NCBI GenBank assembly: GCA_033060915.1
Contig: CM065397.1
Location: 23,265,001-23,329,000, forward strand
Reading direction: 5' to 3'
From: Euryodendron excelsum
Lineage: Eukaryota; Streptophyta; Magnoliopsida; Ericales; Pentaphylacaceae
DNA: 64,000 nt
A model generated the notes under the pieces. It had not been told where the DNA came from. It ran no database searches and was given only the letters and a program-made list of their open reading frames with translations. Each line of letters opens with the position of its first letter. Within the stretch, counting starts at the first letter, position 1. The position numbers and the translations under genes are program-made. Positions 11,341-21,600 of the stretch are shown piece after piece.

Positions 11341-11921
11341 GATTTAATTAAAAGTGGCTGGTGGTCAAATTAAATATAAAATCACATTAATTTGTGACTA
11401 ATTAATATCATCCGAAGTGTGATTTAAAAATAATAATAAAATAATAAGAACTTGTTTGATTGCATGTGTTGAGTGTCCCACGCGAACGCGACACCAGCCT
11501 TTTCAAAAGTATCCAAAAGCCTTTTCATCGGTAGCGAGACCATAGCAGCTCAAATGGTTACCGAACGCACTGCAGACGACGGCAGTTTGATCGAAAGAAC
11601 AACGGAACAACTCGGAACACTGATGCTCACCGCTCAAGCTCGATTAACCCAACTTTGAATCTCAAATGATTACCGAACGCACTGGAGTTTCGAACAAATC
11701 CCCCAATCACCCCAGAAGAAACTCGAAAGACTGTTCTTTGCACGAACCAGGACAACCACTACATTAATTATTTGTGTCAAGTCTGGCTATGGCAAAATTT
11801 CCTCCGCTTGTTTGTATGATATCCCACCCGCTCTCAGTACACCTCCACAGTACCAATTGAACCATTAATGATCTTCATTCCCTAATTAGCAACCTCCCAC
11901 CCCCATCAATAATCTCTGGCA

Positions 11922-11960
<39 letters not shown>

Positions 11961-12129
11961 CTGGATTTGTATCATCATAGATTAAAAGCCCCAAATTTGC
12001 GTCTTTCATCTGTTTGAATACCATCCTTGTGGATTTTGTGCATAGTTTTCTTTCCTGGCTCACCCATAGAACCAATCAGATAGAATAAACTACAAGAAGT
12101 AAAATTAAAAATAAAAATAAAAATTCAAC
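11341..12129. other. Unassigned intergenic sequence with (GA)n
   Basis: An uninterrupted (AG)n tract at about 11,925-11,958. The 61-codon ORF at 11,473-11,658 (+) has no recognisable family. The sequence from about 12,130 on is duplicated 3' flank of the sHSP genes. Confidence 0.4.
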
Positions 12130-12341
12130 ATGGATAGCAATAAGGCAAAGATAAAGCACGATTCTTCTTCATTGATAGCATTGCCAAAACACATCACACC
12201 ATTAACCACACTGGAGGCCGAGAGATCCCCAAAACACAAATTTCATAAAACAAAAGACGAGAACAGAACATAACTCTTAAGATAGAACACTTTTAAGTCA
12301 TAGTACTACTAAGCCAACACTATAGGGGTGACCTCTCCCTC

Positions 12342-12830
12342 TCAAGCAATCTTGACCTCAATGGTCTTGGGCTTCTTCGGCTCCGGCGGAGGCAGCTTCT
12401 GAACGGTTACCGTAAGCACTCCGTCCTGGCAAACCGCAGAGATGGCATCAGTGTTGGCATTCTCAGGCAACACAAACTTCCTCATGAACTTGCCGACCCT
12501 CCTCTCCATCCTCACGTACTTGGCAGCAGTAGCCCCTACTTTCTCCTCCTCCTCCCGCTTCCTCTCTCCGCTTATCACCAGCACATTGCCGTCCTCTACC
12601 TGAACCTTGATGTCTCCCGACTTGATCCCCGGCATGTCGATGATGAAGGAGTAGGCGTTAGGGTGTTCTTTCACGTCTGCGGGGGTCGCTGCCATGGCCT
12701 TAGCGTCGCGCACGTAGGTGCGGGAGGGTGCGTTGATGGACTTCTCGTCATCTGCGCCGGCGGCTGCGTCTACCACCTGCTGAAGAGTGTGGAAGATTGG
12801 GGTGTCTAAACCCATTAGCCTGAAATCCAT
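12342..12830 (-). CDS. Cytosolic class II small heat-shock protein, copy 2
   Basis: An intronless gene of 162 codons, the expected length for class II sHSPs (about 17.6-17.9 kDa). Like copy 1 it encodes an oligomeric holdase chaperone of the cytosol. It starts [13 protein letters not shown] and ends EVKIA followed by an intact TGA. Between these lie [17 protein letters not shown] (start of the alpha-crystallin domain), [12 protein letters not shown], the class II consensus [13 protein letters not shown] and a proline-rich [13 protein letters not shown] near the C-terminus. The open frame continues upstream to 12,890, but I chose the ATG at 12,830 because copy 1 and the class II family begin there and the intervening residues are 5' UTR. 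Its 3' flank (12,130-12,340) matches that of copy 1, so the two arose by duplication. Confidence 0.96.
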   Translation of the reverse strand: MDFRLMGLDTPIFHTLQQVVDAAAGADDEKSINAPSRTYVRDAKAMAATPADVKEHPNAYSFIIDMPGIKSGDIKVQVEDGNVLVISGERKREEEEKVGATAAKYVRMERRVGKFMRKFVLPENANTDAISAVCQDGVLTVTVQKLPPPEPKKPKTIEVKIA

Positions 12831-12930
12831 CTTTTGCTTCTCTGATTGGGTGGGATTTGGAACTTTGGTGTTGGATTGAGATTGTATCACTCTTCGTCGT
12901 CTTCGATGAGAAACGGGTGAGACGCGTATG

Positions 12931-12938
12931 TATATTTA
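12931..12938 (-). promoter_or_regulatory. TATA-like box of sHSP copy 2
   Basis: TAAATATA on the - strand at the position equivalent to the TATAAAT of copy 1, between the ATG and the heat-shock elements. Confidence 0.5.
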
Positions 12939-12952
12939 GGGGATTGGGATGC

Positions 12953-12989
12953 GAAGTTTCTGGAAAGGCGAGGAACTTCTAGAAGGTTC
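12953..12989 (-). promoter_or_regulatory. Two perfect heat-shock elements (copy 2)
   Basis: GAAGTTTCTGGAA (12,953-12,965) and TTCTAGAAGGTTC (12,977-12,989) are both exact three-unit HSEs, 11 bp apart. A further GAATGTTC lies at 13,039-13,046. Paired HSEs next to the TATA box predict strong heat induction through heat-shock factors. Confidence 0.85.
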
Positions 12990-13054
12990 GGTTCATTCCG
13001 TCAAAATTTCTTCTTCTACACACGTCGAGAATCTAGTGGAATGTTCGGCATTTA

Positions 13055-13290
13055 ACGGCCTGTTTGGAAATGGGAGCGAAAGGGAGGGAAAGAGAACATG
13101 AAAGGAAAATTTTATTTTTCGTTTGATTTTGTGAATAAAATGAGATGAAAGTGGTAGGAAAGAAATACAGTGATTGAAATTTTTTATTTCTTTTTTCTCT
13201 TAGATAGAATTAAATAAGGAAATGAAAACTAATAGTAGTTTGTCCTTTTCTTTCATTCCCTACTTCAAGTTCCAAACATGCAGTAAAATA
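13055..13290. mobile_element. MITE-like element upstream of sHSP copy 2
   Basis: Starts GGCCTGTTTGGAAATGGGAGCGAAAG. The far end, CTTTCATTCCCTACTTCAAGTTCCAAACATGCAG (to about 13,285), is its imperfect inverted copy. The GCCTGTTTGG terminus with a purine-rich GGGAAAGG arm is a common plant non-autonomous DNA-transposon type, and related ends occur in the cluster at 44,100-44,826. It begins just outside the distal heat-shock motif. Confidence 0.45.
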
Positions 13291-15127
13291 TTGTCTGTTT
13301 TTCAAGTATTCTTTTTATTTTTGTTAGTGTCCAGTTTGTATTGGACTGACTGCCCACTCAAATTCATACAAGTTCACTGTAAAATCAGAAAAATTATATG
13401 TAATTCCATAATGGTAGCTAGTTATTAATGTCGTGTGCCCGCGTGTGTGTGTATATATATATATATATAAATTTGTACATTACAGTGTTAGGAAAGTTAA
13501 GTAGAAGCCATAACCTGGGTGAGGGTATATCTATTCGGCCAACCTCTCTCTTACCACAACGTATATTTACATTAGGAAATTGGCCCTCTCCTCAATGCAA
13601 TAGATATTTACATAAATGAAACACTATTCTTGTAAAAAATTTGTACAAATTTTTTTTATTGGAATGATGTGATAACATATTTATATAATTAAGAGTATTT
13701 ATGATGGGTGTTATATTTTAAAATAGAAGGCTCTTATTTATCACAAATTTTGTACATAAATTTTATATGAATTTTTTAGTTTTAGAGCATTATTGTTTTA
13801 TTCGTTCATAATTGTTTACATAAAACTTACCACAATGATATACCAGTGGTATTTAAGAAATTATGAGCAAATACAATAGATTTTTTTGGTTCAAAATGGA
13901 AGAAAAAAACAACTGTCATTCATATAAAATATTCTCTTTATGTAATATTGTCCCTTGAAACTATTCTAGTTTTTTTTTTTTTTTTTTTTTGTATAATTGT
14001 GTTATGCTATGTTCAAATCTTGAATTTGTAAAGAAAAAAAAATTTAAGAAAAAATGGACAAAGAAAATATAGTAAAAGAAGCTAAATCTTTTTCTTTTAT
14101 TTGATTTGCTTAGGAAAATGACAAGAATGAAAAAGTATTTGGAAAAAAATAAACATTTTTGTTTTTAAAAAGATTAATATTTAATTAATTTTATTTTCTT
14201 TTTATTTTGACAAATCCAAGATAGAAACAGCGTTAGTTTTTTCATGTTGGCTACTAACTTTCTTTGTCATTCTTTTATGGTCATTCTGTGATAGTCTAAA
14301 GTTTATTACGTGTATATTTTAAACTGTGAAAAGAAAATTATATACTTGAAGACTTTTAGATAATAAAAAAATGCACAACAGTAGTATTTTTAGAATTTAA
14401 AGTCATATCAATTGATAATTTCTATTAAAATAATAAATCTCAATTTAATCACACGTATAATTTTTATGCAATTTTTGTGGTTACTGATCATTTGTTTTAT
14501 ATTGAAAATGTAAAAAAATAGTTATGTCATGTTCACTCTCCACTTGATGTGGAGGCTGTGGATAGCATTTTCCGTGACACCGATTCATATGAAGACAAAA
14601 TATGAGGTTGACTAGTCTAGGTGTTCTTAACCGCACGTTGAGTGTATGGTGCAACTAAAAGATAATTCTTTTTTCGTCAAAAGAATAAAAAAGTAAAATA
14701 TAATTTCTTAATCCCAAAATAAATAAAAGCATTTGACTAATGTTTTTACAATATTAGTTCCTTCCTTATCTATTATTTTTTTGTTATTTGTTTAAAAAGT
14801 CCCAATAACATATTATAGTCCATCCATACAAATTACAATTAGATCAGCAAATGAGTCAAGTTTCCATATAATATGAAACAGAATTACATACATTTTTATT
14901 TGAAATTTATTAGATGATACTTATTGACTAATATTTACTAAAGATTTTTTCCTGTGTAATTTTTATTACTTCCACCAATTTCTTACAATAAAGTTGTTTA
15001 TATATACTCCTGAACAATATAGATGTCACAAACCCTTACCATAGAGATCCAGCACAAAGAGCACAATGGTGCTTATCACCATAACTGAGATCCTTACACC
15101 TTCAGTTCATAAATTTTCCCTAGTTCA
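13291..15127. other. AT-rich upstream flank of sHSP copy 2
   Basis: No gene recognised. (TA)n at 13,451-13,469 and a 24-T run near 13,967-13,990. About 14,220-14,500 aligns with 6,765-7,030 upstream of copy 1 (AGCGTTA, then TTTGTCNTTC, then GTGAAAAGAAAATT, then AATAAATCTCAATT). The segment at 13,613-13,790 may be a relic of the 9,352-9,790 MITE family. Confidence 0.4.
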
Positions 15128-15142
15128 CTGGAACATTTCTTA

Positions 15143-15277
15143 CTTCTTTTCTTTTCTTTTCTTTTCATTTTTTTTTTTTTTTTTTTGGGGGGTGGGGGGC
15201 GCCAAAGGTGGCCGAAGCCTAGGAGGGGGAGCATGATGAGCGGGTAAACTAACTGTCCAACCACCGTGCTGTCCCGT
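15143..15277 (-). mobile_element. Short retroposon with poly(A) tail and 15-bp target-site duplication
   Basis: The exact 15-mer CTGGAACATTTCTTA occurs at 15,128-15,142 and again at 15,278-15,292. The insert reads, on the - strand, about 90 bp of GC-rich sequence (including GGTGGTTGGACAGTTAG and GGCTTCGGCCACC) followed by an A-rich tail (T-rich on +, about 15,143-15,186). A long perfect target-site duplication plus a 3' poly(A) is the mark of LINE-driven retroposition, so this is a SINE or a retroposed small RNA. I do not recognise the family. Confidence 0.75.
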
Positions 15278-15292
15278 CTGGAACATTTCTTA

Positions 15293-15651
15293 AAGACGAA
15301 CCATAATGACTAGAGCTACATGCCCAGAAAATGAAGACATGCAAAAACAAAATAGCATCTGCTTACAGCAAATAACTAGTGAATAAACCCATAAATTCGG
15401 ATCAAGCAGTTAAAGCTGCATTTCCTTCACTGCCATCAACAACGAACAGTGTGGAGGTGTAGTAAGTGCCAAAACAGACCAAATGTCAGTGTATGCAAAA
15501 ATAACAAGATATCGACAGAGAGAGGAAAGAGGAGGAGGGGGGGAGGAGATTAACCTACTGATAGAAGAGCACTGGTCCTTTCACATTGGAAGAGGGCCAC
15601 TATTGTTATAAAAACACTTGTCTAGTGATCTTCAAGAGGTCTTAATGCTCT
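15293..15651. other. Probable 3' UTR or 3' flank of the zinc-finger gene
   Basis: No independent gene. If the donor at 15,666 is used, candidate acceptors here (TTCTATCAG near 15,557 or GATGGCAG near 15,432, - strand) are each followed at once by a stop codon in phase 0. They would make 3' UTR exons. Confidence 0.4.
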
Positions 15652-18600
15652 TTAGTGGATACTTACAGTTACCAACTCACCGCTAACTGCATACTCTTTC
15701 TGATCTGCTCCCCCTCTATCCGCTTCTCCATCAGCATTACCAAGTGATTCCTCCTTTCCCTCTGCCACTGTATCCTCAGTTTCATTGATATATTGAAAGT
15801 TATATGGCACAGTTTTTATAGCTATGACACCACCGCCATTTTTCTGCAACAAAGTCGTGTGCTTCTTTCCCATTCTGTGAGTCATCATCAGTGCTTCACT
15901 GTTAGTCCCAACATTACACAACGTGCACCAGAATTTGAAATCAGTATTCAACTCAGTTGTGCTCTGCTTTTCGCTCACTTCAGCACTGCCATCTTCTTTG
16001 TGCTGCATTGTATGATCCATAGCCTCCAGATCATTCACACCTTCCAGATTTTGATCCAAGCACTTGCCTAGGGTTGACCTCATACGGCCAGTGGGCACAA
16101 CCAGTTCATTTGAATTTTCATCTTCCTCAGCCAATGCCTTGGACTCATCAGCATTATTGCTCACTGTTTGACTGGTTCTCAGTAATGCCTTCTCCTTTGC
16201 CTTGTGCTTCTTTCCCTTTAGGTGGTCCTTTAGACCCCGCTCACAGGTGGCAGCCACCTGACACAGAGCACATCTCCACTTCTTTTCTGACTCTTTCTTA
16301 GCACAACTCCACTTCTTTGGTGACATTTTGCTCAATTTATATGAGGGAGAGCCAACCCCACCTTCAGTTATTGGTACTTCAAATTTCCGCTTTATCCCAG
16401 CAACAGTTGAGTTGGCAGTTTTCCCCTGTATCAAAAACAATAATAATAACAATGATGATGATGACAACTATTAAGACAGCAATGACCAAGTCCACATGTA
16501 CTCATGAACCCTTATAACCACTTCAATGGACTTCTAGGACAGAAGGTTAGCAAAACATTAGCTTCTTGGAAGAGAAACTAAATTAACATTTTTATAAACA
16601 ATAAAATTTATCAGAAAGACAAGGGCAATAATGTCCAAAATCAATTTTTACATGAACCACCAAGATCCAAAAATGATAAATAGTCACTAAACCTTAAAGC
16701 ACAAGTGGAATAGAAATATTCTATAGACTACAATTGAATGCGGCACAAACTAGTTAAAAAATATAAAATAAAATAAAAAGCGGATATTGTCTATCAACTA
16801 AGAGGGTAAAAAGAGCACAAGTATCTTCTCAATTTGCATAGGCATTCAAGTGAATCGAATATCACTGCAGATGTGCAATAATGGAATGCAAAGACAAGTC
16901 CATGAATTGAAAACATAAAGATCTCTTATACGATTGTCTAGGGTAAGACCATGAAATGATACAAAACATATCAGTCAACAGTCTTTATAAATATGATAAA
17001 ATAAAATAAATAAGAAGAAGAAGAAGAAGAAGAAGAGCATTTTGAGGCACACGTTTGAAACTGGAGCCTACTTAAAAAAAAAAAGAAGAGCATTTTGAGG
17101 GCTCTAATTTCACCTAACTTAAGAGGCCTCACCCAGTGTAGAACAAAATACTTTCACCCTGCCTTGAAGAGGCTAGACCATTTTTCTGAGCCTTGGCAGG
17201 CCTCTTACAACTATGCCACCAAACAACCAAACAATGAAGGAGATGACTGTAGAGTGCACCTTCAAACTTATCCAACACTCACTAGGAGTGACCCACCATC
17301 AAGCACTTGGCTTTAGCTACAGTCCATGGACTGTAGGGCATCAATTTAGATGGAACACATAAAGCCCACATAGTCTTGATGGAAAGACACATTCTTCCTG
17401 GTTTTTTGAGACTGTAGAGAAGATCCAACCCTTAACAGGCCATTAAATAAAGCTCCAAACACTTTGCATCTTCAACTTCCCTACAAACACTCTGCATGCA
17501 TGCGTGAGCATGCATATAGATCCTCAATAATACTATAGCAAAGGTCAAATGTTTATTTCACTGCACTGTTTTGGTGGATTGGAAACGGACACATTTCATA
17601 AACGTTTTCAAACCATAAGGGAAATAATAAAAAATAAAAAATTGAAATGTACAAAACTGTTTTGAAACAAAAATTAAAGCCTAAATACATTGTATACGGG
17701 CTCAATAATTAAGTAGCTAAACATATTTGACATCTATCCATCTATTTATACATGTAATTTGAAAGTGTGTGGGAGGTCCTTTGGGCAAACAAGGTTAATA
17801 TTTTATACTTCAACAAAATTAATAATAAAGTTCAATAAAGGTCAACGATTAGTTGAAGCATATGAACAAAAATGTTTAAAAGGTTAATTGGGCAATGAGG
17901 TGTGCCATCATAAGATGAAGTTAAAACATAAGAAATGCTAGATTCTAGTAGAAGGGATGTAAAAAAATAAAGCAAGGATTATTGTATCTTAAAAAGAATG
18001 TACCTATAATAACAAAGAAAGAAAATAAGTGACTCTTTTTTATGTAAGTAAAGATAATTATATTAAAGGTACAAAGAAAGGGTGCAACTTCTCTACACAG
18101 ACTGTGTACAAAAACTATACCTGATCTCCAAAATTCAGATAACCTATAAAATCAATTGAAGTTAAAAACAATTCACAAAGCTGAACAGACTGAAACGTAT
18201 TTAACAAAATTGATTTCAAACTATGGGCAGGAATAGCAAAATCTACAAAGGTCCTCTGGTTTCACTCCTTCCAAATGCATCCTTGCTAGCATTCCTTACC
18301 CTAGAACCACTTAGCCATGAGTTGTAGAAAGAACGAACAAACTCGGGCATTACCCAATGGACACCAAAAGTTGATAGAAGTAGGCTCCATAACTTCCATA
18401 CTACGTCACAATGAATAAGAAGGTGGTTTATTGATTCCTCTGTTCTTTTACACAAACTGCACCAATTGGGGAGCATCTTACCCCTTTTACCAAGATTATC
18501 AATAGTAAGAACAGAATCCAAGACTGCAGTCCAAACAAAGAAACAACTTTTGTTGGAGCCCCCACCTTCCAAATAGACTTTCAAGGAAAAAATCAGTTAC

Positions 18601-21600
18601 TTGGAGAATCTTACAATAGAATTTAACTGAGAACTCCCCATGTTTCCTTTCCACATCATCGCATCCCCTTCCCCATAGTTCACCTTGGTTCTAAGTAAGA
18701 TATGAAACAACAATTCCACTATTTCAAGTTCCCAATCTTGAAAACCTTGGTCAATAATAGGCTCCCAAAAGCTCCTGTGTCTGTTATCCTCAGATAATCA
18801 GCTACCATGGCACTTTGATCCCTAGCAATCGCATATAGATCAGGAAAAGCCATAGAAAGGGGGAAATCCATGCAACACACATCATGCCAAAACTTTAACT
18901 CTCCTCCCATCACCGTTTTCTCTTCACCTCTCTATCTCTCATATTCTCCTTTCTACTTTCATGATCTCCAATTAATTTTAAAAAAATTCCCAATTTTTTC
19001 TTTTAACAAAAATATGCAACATAAACAACTCTTGTTAGATATTCCTATTAGGTGCTGAAACAACTTATTGTTACGGAATTTTTCATAGTGTTTCAGTATG
19101 TTATGGTGAAAATACTGGAATTTTGGTTTTTCACTATTGTTTCATTTTGGTTTACCAGGGAAATCGAATGTTTCAGCTGTTTTGATAGAAATGAAAAGAA
19201 ATTGTTCCTTGACTATAATAGAATATATGACTTGGTAAATTATGAATTCATTCTCCATACATTAGTGCTATGTTGCGTTCTAGGATTTATTGAGGGAAAG
19301 GAAAAGGAAGAGGAAATGAAATAACTTATAATTGTTCATTTTTTTATAGGTAACCAAACAACAAATCTGATTTTTTTTAGTAATGCCTATTAATTTTCTT
19401 AGCCAAACCCAACAAAAGCAAATAATTTATCTTCTCTCTTCCATCTTCAGTTTCCTTTCTTTTCCCTCTCCATTTCCTTTCCCTTGACAAATCCTAGAAC
19501 CAAACAAAAAGATGTGTCAAGAAATAATGACATTTTTAATTGCATTTTTTAGCAAATCATATAGTTTGATGTTCTTCAGTTCCATTATCCTAAATGATAT
19601 ACCTACATAAGGTAACCACTTCATTAGAAACTGAAGTTACATGCAGACCATCACCATTGAGGCATTATTTACCACAGACAGCAAATAATCAAAGCTTGAA
19701 AATACTCTCCAGTCTCTGAATGCCTAAGCAGACCGGTGGCCTTGCTATGCAAAAGTACTTGTGACATTAGTCCACCCTTTAACTTGACTCTCCAAAGCAT
19801 GGACTTTACGATTTTATTGAAAGAAAATCACCTTGTTGGGAAACACATAAAATCACACCCAATGAAGATAATTTGAAAGTCAGTAAACTCCATTTCTAGT
19901 ATAAAAAAAAGTTGTCCCTTACATGATTGTAACATGGCTACATGAAATCAAAAAATAAAATCAAAATATTCAAAACTCCAAACTTTTGATCGAAAGGAAT
20001 TTTTTAGTAACTCAACATGGGAAAAAGCAAAAAAAAAATAAAAAGCTAAACCCCTATGCACTTCATACTGGCTATATATAAACTTGAGAAGTTAGAAGTT
20101 TAAAAATAGTATTAGGCGAATGTAAAAATCAAGTTGATAGCAATTGAGATCAAGAATTTAACTGCAAAAAAGCTTTCACAAGACATGAAAAGAGCATTTG
20201 AGTGCACTAGAATCAAGATATCTACAGGACACTTAACAACTGCAAACCAACTGCAAATTAGACACCATAACATCCTCCTACAAGGAGCTTGCTCAATCAC
20301 AAAAATCTACTTTTCCTCTCCTTCAGATAAGCTCAAAATTTCCAAAAGAAATCATTGTCTAGGATTTGCATCCCCCTCCCTCGCCCTTGGTTCAAGCCAT
20401 TAAAGCTACCAGAGAAAATAATTTAATGTTTAAGAGGCTCGAGAAAGAACAAATATAAAGAAAAATAAAAATATGAAGAAAATAAAAGGAACCAGAAAGT
20501 GAATTATTGAATCCATGTTAAGAGATGATCCAATTACACATCATAAATTAAGTTCCAATTCAAAGGAGCTCCTGATTTATGTTTTCCTTAGGTTAGCAAG
20601 GTCCTGGTGTAGCTTCATTGTATATCATTAGTTGTATCATGTATATGAACTGTACTTAAGGGCAAAGGTTTTATTTTTCATAACGCAACCTTAGTGACAA
20701 AGGGCCCTCCATATATGACCTTACCTTACTTAAGTTATTAAGTCTAACTAACGAAATTTGATATTTTTTTAACAATTGAAATCCTAATCCATGTGGAATT
20801 AGGAGACAACCAATAACTTAGATGTATTAATGCACAATTCTCAGTCAAGGGAGAACGTATTAGTTCAGCTTCGCCATCATTGAAACTCTCTAGTGATCAA
20901 CCCAATAACTTTACATGAGTTGTTAGGCTATGGCCTCAGAGAATGCTAACTTAGTTGTAGGTTGGATTGCTAAAAGTATCACAGTGATCCTATTCCTGCT
21001 GCAACCTGTGTTCATTATGGGAGGACGACTCACGTGTAGCAATTATTATTTCTTGGTAATACTACATAGCTGCCACTAGAGCTTTCAACAACTTATGAAG
21101 CGGACAACAACTTGTTGCTAGTGCACAATTCTAATATGTGCACCTTTTAAGACCCAATTTCAATAGTTTCTTTTCCCTAATTTCTGTAAAGCACATTTCC
21201 AGCTAAAAACTCTTAAAAAACCAAGTGTTAAGTTAAAATATTCAACCAAGTATTTCAAAAGACCAATAATCAATGAGCTCAAGGCAAATGACTAATTATG
21301 GCTCAATTATTTCAATTTTATCTGCTTAGTTAGTGGGGAAAGCAAGTTTTGTTGGTAAGATCAAAATTCACATTTCTCCAATCATCAAATAGGTAAAACA
21401 AATTTCTAAGAAGTATGGAAACAGACATGCGACACGACACAAAACAACACCAACAAGCCGACACGGCAATTTTTAAAAAAATGTAGAAACCAACATGGCA
21501 CTATTCAATCACATAGAATACTGCCGATTCTAGTCCGTTCATTTCATTTAAGACGCGAAACTGGAATCCTATTCATTTTAGTTCTTCAATCATTCAAATT

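Noticed and set aside
12831..12890. Upstream in-frame ATG extending sHSP copy 2
   Set aside because: Copy 1 and the class II family start at MDFRL. The extra 20 codons lie in the 5' UTR near the TATA-like box.
15793..16517. Three + strand ORFs opposite exon 3 of the zinc-finger gene
   Set aside because: Antisense shadows of a well-supported coding exon.
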